A DNA stretch of 64,000 bases. Origin: Evansella sp. AB-P1 (GTDB taxonomy: Bacteria > Bacillota > Bacilli > Bacillales > Salisediminibacteriaceae). The position numbers and the translations under genes were made by a program. Location of the stretch: positions 62,001-126,000 of the forward strand of contig NZ_JARUKY010000007.1 in NCBI RefSeq assembly GCF_029688925.1, given 5' to 3'. Below, one piece after another: positions 7,857 through 17,328 of the stretch. How positions within the stretch are numbered: position 1 is the stretch's first letter; each line of letters opens with the position of its first letter. The notes beneath the pieces were generated by a model that was given only the letters and a program-made list of their open reading frames with translations, did not search any database and was not told where the DNA came from.

Positions 7857-8738
7857 CTATTTGTAGGTAAACCAACTACTAGGGAAAGATTTTTCCTTTT
7901 GAGTTGGCTTAAGTAAAAATATTTCGTAATCCTCTTGGTCACATTTTATTGTTACTGTCCCAATCCGACTTGTTTGGTATATATCGATCCACGTTTCCTC
8001 TAACCTTTCAATTACGTAACTGCTAGGCAAATCTTCTCCATTTCTAAAAATTACTGCGATTTGAGGATCTACTTCATTTAGTAAATCTTCCGAAGTCCCA
8101 CGATCACTACCAAAGTCAGGAACTTTAAACATTGTTGACTTTAAATCATATTCGTTTACAAGCTCCCTTTCGACTTTAGAATTAGCTACAGTCATATATA
8201 AAAGTCTCTGTTCAAAGTGATTAATAAAAAACGCTGAACCACCTTCGTCATCACCTTTATTATCTTCAACATATAAAACATCAATATAAACGTCCTTTAA
8301 AAGAGCACATTGATCACCCTTATTAAAAGAAGCAATTTCAACATTAAATTCCTTTTCAATTGGAGTGAATGCCGATTGAAGGGAGGATGGAATTAATATT
8401 TTTTGTACATGATAGTTAGATAAAACAGCTCTTAAATTTCCGATATACTCTAGTTGTTTACTTGTAATAATTAATGTATCAATTGTGGAAACATTGAACA
8501 TGTTTAACCTTTCTACTAATTCTTCCTCACTATTTTCATGTCCTGTATTAATAAGTATCGTTTGACCATTGTTACCTTGAATTAATGTAGCTTCTCCATG
8601 GGTCAAATCAAAAAATGAATAAGCTATTTCTTCATTTGTTAGATTTAATTTCACCTTATCAGCTAAAACACTATTGGGTTGGACAAGAATGGTTACTGCA
8701 AATACTATTATCAATAGTTTAGTGAGAATTTTTTGCAT
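7857..8738 (-). CDS. Secreted metallo-beta-lactamase-fold protein (ComEC C-terminal-like) lacking metal ligands
   Basis: 293 residues with an N-terminal signal peptide (QKILTKLLIIVFAVTILVQP, probable cleavage after VLA). It is followed by the pattern of ComEC/Rec2-type MBL domains: FFDLTHGEATLIQGNNGQT, ILINTG, then LDxLiiT. Where the family has T-HxHxDH-xGG, this protein reads T-SKQLEY-IGN (residues 92-101), so every metal-binding residue is replaced. A later family-like segment (FKVPDFGSDRGTSEDLL) is also present. It is thus probably a non-catalytic, extracellular or cell-surface MBL-fold protein. It lies between dinG and the amidohydrolase gene. Its function is unknown. Confidence 0.72.
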   Translation of the reverse strand: MQKILTKLLIIVFAVTILVQPNSVLADKVKLNLTNEEIAYSFFDLTHGEATLIQGNNGQTILINTGHENSEEELVERLNMFNVSTIDTLIITSKQLEYIGNLRAVLSNYHVQKILIPSSLQSAFTPIEKEFNVEIASFNKGDQCALLKDVYIDVLYVEDNKGDDEGGSAFFINHFEQRLLYMTVANSKVERELVNEYDLKSTMFKVPDFGSDRGTSEDLLNEVDPQIAVIFRNGEDLPSSYVIERLEETWIDIYQTSRIGTVTIKCDQEDYEIFLLKPTQKEKSFPSSWFTYK

Positions 8739-8822
8739 TTCTTACTTCCTTCCTTCACTTACTTTAGATTAAATTCTTCTAGGAGGCTATCTGACAATAC
8801 AAATGTGAGAGTGTTATTTTCA

Positions 8823-11627
8823 TTATAACCAATTTGAAAGGTCATTTTCCAATTCGTCCATTGGTTTCTCTTCGATAGGAATAGATGGAAGAGACTTGAT
8901 AAAGGAACTACCATAACGTGTTGTCTTTATACGACGATCTAACACAACAACAACTCCCCTATCTGAAGACCTACGAATTAACCTACCAAATCCCTGCTTA
9001 AACCGTAAAACAGCTTGTGGTAATGCGAGTTTCATAAATGGATTACCTCCAGCTTCTTTTATTTCTGAAGATTTCGCTTGGAATACGGGGTCATCTGGTG
9101 GAGAAAAAGGAAGTCGGACGATGACGATAACACTTAAATCACTTCCTGGAATATCTACTCCTTCCCAAAAACTACTCGTTCCTAGTAAGATCGCTTGGTC
9201 AAATTGCTGAAAATTTTTCGTTAATTTTGAACGACTACCTGTTTGAATTCCTTGGGCAATTAATACGATTTCATCACTTAGCATTTCTTTTAAGAGATGA
9301 TAACTCTTTTTTAACATATCGTAAGACGTAAATAATACGAGCATCTTTCCCTTTGTAATTTCTGCAATACGAAAAATTTGTAGTACAGCAGCCTCAATAT
9401 AAGCCTGCTCTCCAGCATCTTGTATAAGAGGCATATCCGTTGGAATCATTAATTGAACTTGTTCTTTCCATCGAAATGGAGATTGAACAACTTTTGTTGT
9501 AATTGGAAAATCTTCAAGTCCTAATCTTTGAATAATATACTGAAATTTATTATTTACTGTTAAGGTTGCAGAAGTAAAAATCACACTATCTTTTTTACTA
9601 AAAAAGGTATCTGCAAGATGTTCTGCTACATTAATTGGCCTTCCTTGGATAAAGACAGATTGTTTCGGACCCTTCGTTTCTGCTTCAAGCCAATATATCA
9701 TTGTTGGATCGTGATGAACTAGCAAATGTACAAAAGCTTCATTAACCTTTCGAATACGTTGCACATATAAATTCAATGTATTGATTATTTGGCTTTTTCC
9801 TTTAAAATCATCAGCATCCCCTTTTTCCAAAATCATATCATTGAGATGGTTAAGACTTTGAAGAAAATCACCAAAGTACATCTGACAACGTTCAGAGGCT
9901 TCGTTTACACTGGTACAACTGGAATCTCCTAAATCAAGCTTTTTAATTGCTCGTCCACGTTCATTGTATTTTTCTTTATCTACATATACATATTGGAATA
10001 GCAATAAATATAAGTCGTTCCACTCCTGCTTTAACTTTTTTCCGTTCTCTTCTACAGAATAAATAATATCAATAAGTGGAGACTCTTTCTTTGTCACCTC
10101 AGATAAGGTCGACAGTAATCCATCGCTGTCTTTCAAACTTAATTCATTTAATAAATGAGTTAGAGTCAAATAATTAATTTGAAGACCTAATTGATCTGTT
10201 GCCGTTTCCTCAAAATGATGACTTTCATCTAATATAATATGCTTATATGATGGTATCAATTGGTGTTCAGCCATTATATCTGATAAAACAAGAGAATGGT
10301 TCGTAATAATAATGTCAGCTTCTCGTGCTTTTAATTTCGCCCTTTGGTAATAGCATCGCGAAAACCACGGACATTTCGGTGAAACACAAGAAAAAGAGTC
10401 ACTAGAAATATCATTCCAAAAACGGCTAGATCGGGACGCTAAACTTAATTCTTCCACATCTCCAGTTTCCGTTTCAATTAACCAAATTAAAATTTGTGCT
10501 TTCGATATTGTTCGTTCATATGTATCAATGGGATCATGGTGTAATAGGTTTTCAAATTTACGTAAGCATAGATAGTGCCCGCGTCCTTTTAGTAATGCAA
10601 CATTAATGGAAAAGGGTAAAAATTTCATTAACGTGGGCAATTCTTTCTTAACAATTTGCTCCTGCAATTGAACTGTATGAGTACTTATTACGATAGGTTG
10701 ATTCAATTTTTTTGCTTGAAATGCAGCAGGTAATAAATACGCCAACGTTTTACCAGTACCAGTACCTGCTTCAATTAGTCCAAAGTTATTATTTTCCATG
10801 CAACTATCAATAAAGGATATCATTTCTAATTGTCCAGATCTTGCTTCGTAACCTGCCATTTTCGTCTCACACCATTGTTCGTTTTGAAGACAGGAGGAAA
10901 AAAAATCTTGAAATTCGTGTTTTTTATCCTTAATATTTGAATGTTCGTTTTTTTCAATTGTCTTTTGTTTCTTCAAAACTAAACCTCTATATTCGTCATA
11001 AGGGGCCTTATCCGTGACATTGCTTTCCATCAACCACTTTTGAAATAAAAAACCAACATCACTTTTAAATCGTCCCTTCAGTTTAGTGAGTTGCTCTAAC
11101 GTTTTGTTTGGTAGGGAAGATAGTTTTTTTAAAATTTCAATAAAAAGCTGTCCTGTAGCTTCTGCATCACTATCCGCACGATGAGGTTCGTTATGGTTTA
11201 CTTGAAAACTTTCTGATAACTGTGAAAGTCGAAAGCCATCTGCAGTAGGAAAGGCAATTCTAGATAATTCTACTGTATCTATGGCTGGACCAGAAAAAGG
11301 AGAATATCCCGCTGCACTTAGCTCTTCATTAATAAATCCTAAGTCAAATTCTACATTATGTGCAACAAAATATGCCCCATTATTAAGAGCCTCTAATAAT
11401 ATTGGTGCAACTTCTGTAAACTCTGGAGCACCTTTCACAAGTTCTTCATCAATGTTTGTTAATGACTTAATAAAAGGTGGTATTTTCCTATTTGGATTGA
11501 TATAACTATTATATCGTTTAATAACTTGTTCATTTTCAATAATTACGTATGCAATTTGTATTATTCTATCTCCTTTTGAAAAGGACACTCCTGTTGTTTC
11601 TACATCAATAATGACAAAACGTTCCAT
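8823..11627 (-). CDS. dinG: DinG family exonuclease-helicase
   Basis: A 934-residue two-part enzyme. The N-terminal DnaQ-like 3'-5' exonuclease domain (residues 1 to about 165) has IDVETTG, FVAHNVEFD and HRADSDAEA. The rest is an XPD/DinG superfamily 2 helicase with Walker A (EAGTGTGKTLAYLLP), a DEAH-type ILDESHHFEE box, SATLT, and a C-terminal QGFGRLIRR motif VI. Cysteines spaced C...C-x4-C-x5-C (YLCLRKFE ... SCVSPKCPWFSRC) resemble an XPD-type iron-sulfur site. The length matches Bacillus DinG. The start ATG follows GGAGGAATAGATAG. It is probably a DNA repair helicase/nuclease. Confidence 0.94.
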   Translation of the reverse strand: MERFVIIDVETTGVSFSKGDRIIQIAYVIIENEQVIKRYNSYINPNRKIPPFIKSLTNIDEELVKGAPEFTEVAPILLEALNNGAYFVAHNVEFDLGFINEELSAAGYSPFSGPAIDTVELSRIAFPTADGFRLSQLSESFQVNHNEPHRADSDAEATGQLFIEILKKLSSLPNKTLEQLTKLKGRFKSDVGFLFQKWLMESNVTDKAPYDEYRGLVLKKQKTIEKNEHSNIKDKKHEFQDFFSSCLQNEQWCETKMAGYEARSGQLEMISFIDSCMENNNFGLIEAGTGTGKTLAYLLPAAFQAKKLNQPIVISTHTVQLQEQIVKKELPTLMKFLPFSINVALLKGRGHYLCLRKFENLLHHDPIDTYERTISKAQILIWLIETETGDVEELSLASRSSRFWNDISSDSFSCVSPKCPWFSRCYYQRAKLKAREADIIITNHSLVLSDIMAEHQLIPSYKHIILDESHHFEETATDQLGLQINYLTLTHLLNELSLKDSDGLLSTLSEVTKKESPLIDIIYSVEENGKKLKQEWNDLYLLLFQYVYVDKEKYNERGRAIKKLDLGDSSCTSVNEASERCQMYFGDFLQSLNHLNDMILEKGDADDFKGKSQIINTLNLYVQRIRKVNEAFVHLLVHHDPTMIYWLEAETKGPKQSVFIQGRPINVAEHLADTFFSKKDSVIFTSATLTVNNKFQYIIQRLGLEDFPITTKVVQSPFRWKEQVQLMIPTDMPLIQDAGEQAYIEAAVLQIFRIAEITKGKMLVLFTSYDMLKKSYHLLKEMLSDEIVLIAQGIQTGSRSKLTKNFQQFDQAILLGTSSFWEGVDIPGSDLSVIVIVRLPFSPPDDPVFQAKSSEIKEAGGNPFMKLALPQAVLRFKQGFGRLIRRSSDRGVVVVLDRRIKTTRYGSSFIKSLPSIPIEEKPMDELENDLSNWL

Positions 11628-11681
11628 CTATCTATTCCTCCAACAAACGGCTTCTCCATATAACATATATTTTATCTTTTT

Positions 11682-12749
11682 TTAATCAATATAGTTCGAC
11701 GTACTCTCTGTCATTTGTTTTAACAGAGGATGCTTAATGCCGTAAGATCTTATTTTTGCCTTTTCCTTCTTCATCGTCTCATAGTCACGCCACTTATCAA
11801 GGAGCCATAAATAGGAAATCCACACATTAATATTTGTAGGATCGTAGGAAAGAAGCTGTTGAAAACCCTTTTTCGATTTATTACGTTCGTCCATCAAACC
11901 ATAATTCCAATATATACCATGTAAAATTGTGGACTTATCATAGCCAAGATCATTTAAACGTTCATAACAAAATAAGGCACATGAGAAAAAACCCTTTTCC
12001 TCAAATTCTAGTGCTAAAGACAGCAGTAATGGCTCCGAGTCGAATTGGTGAATAGCTTCGTACCACGTTTCCATTGCTAAAGTTTTGTTCCCCATTTCCA
12101 TGTACGTTTTTCCTAGCCAAAAGTACGCTTCTCCATCTCCTTCACCTGATTCAATAACCTTTTCAAAATAATGACGAGCTTGACTTGGTATTTTTAGTAA
12201 CAAATAACAGATTCCTAAATTATACACTACATCTGTATTAAAAAGGAGCCTCTCTGCCTTTTCGAAATAGGAAATTGCTTGTTCAAGATCGTCCTCACGT
12301 CCAGCTTGTAATCCTAGACCAAGAAAGGCAAAATGCTTTTCTAACGGATCGTTACTCTGATAAACGACGTTTAAAAAATGTTCCTTTGACATATGGTCTT
12401 CATTTAAATATAAATATGCATATCCCAAGTATAAATATAATCTTGATGGTTGTTGTGAGATCTTCAACTCTTCCTTTAAAGCGTTTACCGCCTTTGAGTA
12501 TATACCTAGATGAAAATAGCTAATTCCTTCTAGTTTTTCCCCTTCTTTTTGAAAAGCTAGTGGTGTAGTTGTCATCAGTTTTTCTTTAACTTCATCTAAT
12601 AACTCCAATTGCTCACTCCACACTTCAAGGACCTGTTCATTTTGCTTTGTTAATTCTTCAATCCAATATTCTTTTTCTTCATCTGATAATACATCTTTAT
12701 TTTCCAATAACCAGTTAGACACAGAGTTCCATTTTTCTGTTGAAAACAA
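11682..12749 (-). CDS. TPR-repeat protein of unknown function
   Basis: A 355-residue soluble protein of tandem tetratricopeptide helices from about residue 75 to 300, with typical units such as LYLGYAYLYLNEDHMSKEHF, VYNLGICYLLLKIPSQARHY and AYFWLGKTYMEMGNKTLAME. The N-terminus is acidic and helical and contains several Trp. No catalytic domain is visible. The start is TTG behind AAGGAGGG. It lies between panD and dinG, where I do not recall a B. subtilis gene. Presumably it is a protein-interaction scaffold; no specific partner can be named. Confidence 0.75.
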   Translation of the reverse strand: MFSTEKWNSVSNWLLENKDVLSDEEKEYWIEELTKQNEQVLEVWSEQLELLDEVKEKLMTTTPLAFQKEGEKLEGISYFHLGIYSKAVNALKEELKISQQPSRLYLYLGYAYLYLNEDHMSKEHFLNVVYQSNDPLEKHFAFLGLGLQAGREDDLEQAISYFEKAERLLFNTDVVYNLGICYLLLKIPSQARHYFEKVIESGEGDGEAYFWLGKTYMEMGNKTLAMETWYEAIHQFDSEPLLLSLALEFEEKGFFSCALFCYERLNDLGYDKSTILHGIYWNYGLMDERNKSKKGFQQLLSYDPTNINVWISYLWLLDKWRDYETMKKEKAKIRSYGIKHPLLKQMTESTSNYID

Positions 12750-12846
12750 GGAAATCCCTCCTTATTCGTTTAAACTCTTACTTACAGTTTCCAACGAAGG
12801 AGGGATCACTATACTTATTTCGATTTTATATATTTTTATAATTTTT

Positions 12847-13230
12847 CTACTTTATTGTTGATGCTGGTTCAGAATGTAGCATCTCTACTATCTGGTTTTC
12901 ATCATTTAAGATAGCTACTTTCGGCAAATGCTCCGAGCATTCTAGATCATTTATCCATTTATACGAAATAATAATAACTTTATCCCCTGGCTGTACTAAA
13001 CGAGCAGCTGCGCCATTTAAACAAATCGTTTTTGAACCACTTTTCCCACGAATGACATAGGTTTCTAATCTGGCACCATTATTATTATTAACAACCTGTA
13101 CTTTTTCATTTTCAAGAATACCTACCGCATTCATTAATTCTTCATCTATTGTAATACTTCCTACATAATTTAAATTTGCTTCTGTAACTGTAGCACGATG
13201 CAATTTACCACTCATCATTTCTCTATACAT
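12847..13230 (-). CDS. panD: Aspartate 1-decarboxylase
   Basis: This pyruvoyl enzyme makes beta-alanine from aspartate for pantothenate synthesis. The 127-residue proenzyme has the self-cleavage site Gly24-Ser25 in YVGSITID, from which the pyruvoyl group arises. Other family blocks are [31 protein letters not shown] and [19 protein letters not shown]. Length equals the B. subtilis protein. It is the last gene of panB-panC-panD, 3 bases after panC. Confidence 0.97.
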   Translation of the reverse strand: MYREMMSGKLHRATVTEANLNYVGSITIDEELMNAVGILENEKVQVVNNNNGARLETYVIRGKSGSKTICLNGAAARLVQPGDKVIIISYKWINDLECSEHLPKVAILNDENQIVEMLHSEPASTIK

Positions 13231-13233
13231 GCA

Positions 13234-14094
13234 TTACAACTCCTCACTTATGTTAAACATAATATTATCAATCAATCTTGCCTTACTATATCTGACAGCT
13301 ACTGCAATTATCATTTCACCTTCAATGATTTCTAATTTTTTTAATGAAGGAAAACTTCTAATTTCACAATAATCAATTGAACCGGAAAGTCGTTTTCTTA
13401 ACTTTTCCATTATTAATGCTTCAATTTCCACTGTATTATTTCGTTTTTTCTCTAAAAGTAGTTTTTTCATTTCTACCAATGTTTGATAAATAAGCGGGGC
13501 TTCTTTTCGTTCATCCTCAGTTAAATTCACATTACGAGAGCTCTTCGCTAAACCATCCTGTTCTCTCACTGTTGCTCCTCTAACGATAGTGATGTCTAAA
13601 TGGTAATCCTTCACTAAACGTTCAATCACAGCCACTTGCTGTGCATCCTTTAATCCAAAATAGGCACGATCTGGAGTCATAATTCCGAATAACTTCATTA
13701 CAACCGTAGCTACCCCATCAAAATGCCCTGGTCTATTAGCTCCACACAACACATCTACTCCCTCATGTACAACGAAAGTAGCACTCATTGGAGTAGGGTA
13801 CATTTCATCTACTGTTGGACAAAACAAAACATGAACGCCATTATCTTTCGCCAGTTGTTCATCTCCTATTTTATTTTTAGGATACCGTTCAAAATCCTCT
13901 CCTGCACCAAACTGTAAAGGATTGACAAAAATGCTTAAAACAACTATATCGTTTTCCTTATTTGCTTGTTTTATTAATGATAAATGACCTTCATGCAAAA
14001 ATCCCATCGTCGGTACAAAGCCAATCTTTTTCCCTTGCAGCTTTGCTTCCATAATCCAATTTTTCATAGAAAAAATATCTGTTATGATTTCCAT
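13234..14094 (-). CDS. panC: Pantothenate synthetase
   Basis: It joins pantoate and beta-alanine using ATP through a pantoyl-adenylate. The 286-residue protein shows the HxGH-type nucleotide motif (FVPTMGFLHEGHLSLI), VVLSIFVNPLQFGAGEDFERYP for pantoate/ATP binding, YFGLKDAQQVAVI, and the KMSKS equivalent (LAKSSRNVNL). Length is normal for the family. It lies between panB (5 bases) and panD (3 bases). Confidence 0.97.
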   Translation of the reverse strand: MEIITDIFSMKNWIMEAKLQGKKIGFVPTMGFLHEGHLSLIKQANKENDIVVLSIFVNPLQFGAGEDFERYPKNKIGDEQLAKDNGVHVLFCPTVDEMYPTPMSATFVVHEGVDVLCGANRPGHFDGVATVVMKLFGIMTPDRAYFGLKDAQQVAVIERLVKDYHLDITIVRGATVREQDGLAKSSRNVNLTEDERKEAPLIYQTLVEMKKLLLEKKRNNTVEIEALIMEKLRKRLSGSIDYCEIRSFPSLKKLEIIEGEMIIAVAVRYSKARLIDNIMFNISEEL

Positions 14095-14099
14095 TGTAT

Positions 14100-14933
14100 T
14101 TATTTTCCCCCATAAAGCTGTTGCTCTTCTTTATTAATTGCCTGAAAGACATGCTTTTCTTCAGGGAATAAACCATTTTTTACATCTTGGTGATATTGTT
14201 TTATTGCTTCAAAAATGGAAGGAGATGCATCATAATAACGTTTCACAAACTTAGGTATATGTCCCTGTGTATACCCGATTAAATCATGGTATACAAGCAC
14301 TTGACCGTCTGTATATCTCCCTGCACCAATTCCAATTACTGGTATAGATATAGTGCAGCTAATTTCATCCGCAAGGGCTTCTGGCACACATTCTAAAACG
14401 AGCATACAAGCACCGGCCGCCTCTACTTTTTTTGCATCTTCTATCATTCTTTCCGCTTCTTCGTTCGTCTTACCTTGAACACGATAACCACCTAAAACTG
14501 CTACAGACTGAGGAGTTAGTCCTAAATGTGATATAACTGGAACTCCTGCCTCTACTAGTTGTTTCGTAGTATCAATGACAGTTCCCCCACCTTCAAGCTT
14601 TACCGCATTAGCTCCACCTTCCTGCATCAAACGTTTTGCATGGTGCAATGTCTCAGGAAAAGAAGAATGGTACGTTAAGTAAGGCATGTCTGTGACAACA
14701 AATGTGTCTTGAACGCCTCGCTTTACTGCTTTGGTGTGATGTATCATGTCATCAATTGTAACGTAAATAGTAGATTCATAACCTAAAACAACCATCCCTA
14801 ACGAATCACCTACTAAAATCGTATCAATGCCTGCTTCTTCTGCTAATTTAGCACTTGGTGCATCATAGGCTGTTAGCATGGAAATTTTATCCCCAGCCTC
14901 TTTCATTTTTCTTAAATCATTTGTAGTTTTCAA
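14100..14933 (-). CDS. panB: 3-methyl-2-oxobutanoate hydroxymethyltransferase
   Basis: First step of pantothenate synthesis: it transfers a hydroxymethyl group from methylene-THF to ketoisovalerate to give ketopantoate. The 277-residue TIM-barrel protein shows [31 protein letters not shown] with the metal-binding Asp, [22 protein letters not shown] and [19 protein letters not shown] with the catalytic Glu/Asp region. The start is TTG (KTTNDLRKM) with GGAG 8 bases upstream; this gives exactly the B. subtilis length. It heads panBCD behind a long leader. Confidence 0.96.
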   Translation of the reverse strand: MKTTNDLRKMKEAGDKISMLTAYDAPSAKLAEEAGIDTILVGDSLGMVVLGYESTIYVTIDDMIHHTKAVKRGVQDTFVVTDMPYLTYHSSFPETLHHAKRLMQEGGANAVKLEGGGTVIDTTKQLVEAGVPVISHLGLTPQSVAVLGGYRVQGKTNEEAERMIEDAKKVEAAGACMLVLECVPEALADEISCTISIPVIGIGAGRYTDGQVLVYHDLIGYTQGHIPKFVKRYYDASPSIFEAIKQYHQDVKNGLFPEEKHVFQAINKEEQQLYGGK

Positions 14934-15157
14934 ACATATCTCTCCTTTCAAAATTCTGAGATCAAGGGAGACATTTTTATTTAGAACAAATAAAAACCTT
15001 CTCCAACTGGAAGAAGGTTGATTGTTCTATCAATAAAAGGACATACTCGTATCCTTTACTATGCCAAACCCTCTGTCCCAGTCCCTTTACGGATCAAGGC
15101 AGAATACTTTTGAGTTTTTTATTTCTGAAAGGTACAGTTCCTAATAGGATACTGCCC
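14934..15157 (-). promoter_or_regulatory. panBCD 5' leader, probable regulatory RNA with terminator
   Basis: On the minus strand an extended -10 (TGTTATACT, 15164-15169 plus flank) just after birA would give a leader of about 220 bases before panB. It begins with a hairpin (GGT..CAGTATCCT/AGGAACTG..ACC, with unpaired adenines) and continues through a G-rich stretch (GGGACTGGGACAGAGGG). It ends with an intrinsic terminator at 14990-15019, still upstream of panB. The pan RNA motif, a hairpin with bulged adenines, is known upstream of panB in Firmicutes. Assignment to it is inference. The region could instead only terminate birA. Confidence 0.5.
14990..15019 (-). terminator. Intrinsic terminator upstream of panB
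   Basis: Minus strand: AACCTTCT, a 9-base loop, then AGAAGGTT, followed by TTTTATTTG. It lies 57 bases before the panB start, in the same direction, so it can serve as an attenuator or as the end of the cca-birA transcript. Confidence 0.8.
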
Positions 15158-15163
15158 ACCAAA

Positions 15164-15169
15164 AGTATA
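15164..15169 (-). promoter_or_regulatory. Candidate -10 element for panBCD
   Basis: TATACT on the minus strand preceded by TG-T (extended -10). A TTAACA lies 19 bases further up, a long but possible -35 spacing. It sits right after the birA stop. Confidence 0.4.
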
Positions 15170-15190
15170 ACAGAAATACAACTCATTGTG

Positions 15191-16165
15191 TTAATCATGT
15201 AGTATCTTTATATCTGCTGAATAGATTCGGTGAATGACTCCTTCGTCATCCTTTAACAGCAGTACACCATCATCATCCATTCTATCTGCAACTCCAGTTA
15301 TTACATCTCGTGGAGTGGTTGCAGTAATTCGTTTACCTAGTGTTGTTGTTCTTGCTTCCCACAATGGCTTTATAAATGAAAAGCCTTTTGAAAGATAAAC
15401 TTCATATAACCATTGAAACTCAAAAAGGATAGCCTCAATGAGATCAATCCTTTTATACCCTTTATTTCCTTCAATAGCTATGGAGGTTGCTATATCTTTA
15501 ATTTCTTCTGGAAAACTCGTCTGGTTGACATTTAAACCAATACCGATAATAACAGATTTAACCCTATCTGGATCTGCTTGAAGCTCCGTTAATATACCAG
15601 CAACTTTTTTCTTATTAATTAAAATATCATTAGGCCATTTTATATGGACATCTAGCTCTGTTATTTTTTCAATTGCACGAACTACTGCCACAGCTGTTAA
15701 TAATGTAAGCTGTGGTGTCTGTCGTATATCAAGCTTTGGATATAAAATAATACTCATCCATACACCAGTATTTTTTGGTGAATGCCAATCTCTACCTAGT
15801 CGCCCTCTTCCACCAGTCTGTTCATTTGCAATAACAATTGTCCCTTGACCATTCTTTTCTTTCTCTTGTAATAGCTGTTGAGCAAGCTGCTGCGTTGATT
15901 CTAGAACTGGCTGGTAAACGACATTACGAAAGATAGATCTTTCATCTAGTCGTGCTTGAATTCCATGCTCACTTAAACTATCTACTTCACCTTTTAGTAG
16001 ATATCCTTTATTCGATACAGCAATAATGTCATACCCTTCTTTCCTTAAGGCATCAATGTATTTCCACACCATCGTTCTACTGATTGAAAGGGCTTGACTG
16101 ATCTTTTCTCCAGAAATATATTCATTGGAATGATCTCTTAATAATTGAAGTACTTTTCCCTTCAT
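15191..16165 (-). CDS. birA: Biotin-protein ligase / biotin operon repressor
   Basis: A bifunctional protein that activates biotin to biotinyl-AMP, transfers it to carboxylase subunits, and represses biotin genes. The 324 residues start with a winged-helix domain (EKISQALSISRTMVWKYIDA). The catalytic domain has the GRGRLGRDWHSP adenylate loop, HIKWPNDILI, and KVAGIL, and a small SH3-like C-terminal domain follows. The start is ATG at 16165 with AAGGAG upstream, overlapping the cca stop (ATGA), so coupling is likely. Confidence 0.95.
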   Translation of the reverse strand: MKGKVLQLLRDHSNEYISGEKISQALSISRTMVWKYIDALRKEGYDIIAVSNKGYLLKGEVDSLSEHGIQARLDERSIFRNVVYQPVLESTQQLAQQLLQEKEKNGQGTIVIANEQTGGRGRLGRDWHSPKNTGVWMSIILYPKLDIRQTPQLTLLTAVAVVRAIEKITELDVHIKWPNDILINKKKVAGILTELQADPDRVKSVIIGIGLNVNQTSFPEEIKDIATSIAIEGNKGYKRIDLIEAILFEFQWLYEVYLSKGFSFIKPLWEARTTTLGKRITATTPRDVITGVADRMDDDGVLLLKDDEGVIHRIYSADIKILHD

Positions 16166-17328
16166 AGACCTTGCTCCTTCTTTAGCCATTGGTAAATTTC
16201 GTTCTTCGTATTTTGAACATTACCGAAAACTACAGCTTTTTCTACTTCCATTAATAGCTTACCAATTTCGGCACCTTGTACTTTCGGAAACCAATCTACA
16301 ATATTCTTTCCAGAAATACTTAACTCCTTTTTAGAATAGATAGGTAAGTCATTGTAACGACTCATGTAGCTACTCACTTGTTTAGAATCACTTAAAATAA
16401 CCAGAAGTTTCTCTACTATTGGAATTCTCTCTTCACCTAATCTGTAAAGGTCGTATTCATTCAACATTTCTTCCAACCCATTATGAACATAACTTACAAT
16501 CAGTAAAACATCCTTAGTTAGTTGATTCGATCTCTTATACCTTTTTAGTATGTCCTTCGTTTCATATGTCTTATCAGAGTAAGCTGCAAAAGTCCACCAT
16601 TCCATTGATCCACATATATACCAATCATCTTTATAATTGTTAGAGGTACAGTAATCTCGTATTGATTGATTTAAAAAAAGAGGTGGAAGCTTCTTAAAGA
16701 TGGAATGATTTAATAAGTAGGCTAGTTTATTTTTAGTTAACTTTTCACACGCAATCTTTTCAAGCTCTCCAGCTATTCTTTCGATTGCAGGCTTACTAAG
16801 CAAATAAGATAGTTTCTCCATCCACAGCTCTGTGTTTTCTTCTATTCTAAAGTTTAATTGTATAGCAAAACGAAGGCCCCTTAATATTCGTAAAGGGTCT
16901 TCCTTAAGCCGTTCTGGATTATTTCCAACTAGTTCAATGGAACGATTGTCTATTGCTTCTCTGCCATGAAAGGGATCAATTATGTTTCCAGCTTGATCCA
17001 TCGCCATAGCATTACACGAAAAATCCCTTAAGGATAAATCTGTATGTAATGTATACGTTTCCTTATTTCTTTCTTTTTTATATTGAGTTACTTCGATCGG
17101 ACGACCATCAACTGGAACAAGTATAGTACCATGACGAACACCAATCTCTATTGTACGTGGAAAAAGCTTTTTTATCTGTTCAATAGTAGCATTTGTACAA
17201 ATATCAATATCGTTTATCTGGCGGTTCAAAATATGATCTCTAACTGCTCCACCTACAATAAATGCTTCATAACCATTGCTCTCAAATGTATTTAGGATAT
17301 ATTGAGCTGCTTTTTTCCACGAAATCAC
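16162..17328 (-). CDS. cca: CCA tRNA nucleotidyltransferase
   Basis: It adds or repairs the 3' CCA end of tRNAs without a template. The 388-residue class II enzyme has the G-loop FIVGGAVRDHIL, the metal-binding DIDICT, the RRD-type nucleotide site (LSLRDFSCNAMAMD) and RILRGLRFAIQLNFRIEENT. The start is a GTG overlapping the bshA stop by one base. The gene order bshA-cca-birA is as in B. subtilis. Confidence 0.95.
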   Translation of the reverse strand: MISWKKAAQYILNTFESNGYEAFIVGGAVRDHILNRQINDIDICTNATIEQIKKLFPRTIEIGVRHGTILVPVDGRPIEVTQYKKERNKETYTLHTDLSLRDFSCNAMAMDQAGNIIDPFHGREAIDNRSIELVGNNPERLKEDPLRILRGLRFAIQLNFRIEENTELWMEKLSYLLSKPAIERIAGELEKIACEKLTKNKLAYLLNHSIFKKLPPLFLNQSIRDYCTSNNYKDDWYICGSMEWWTFAAYSDKTYETKDILKRYKRSNQLTKDVLLIVSYVHNGLEEMLNEYDLYRLGEERIPIVEKLLVILSDSKQVSSYMSRYNDLPIYSKKELSISGKNIVDWFPKVQGAEIGKLLMEVEKAVVFGNVQNTKNEIYQWLKKEQGL

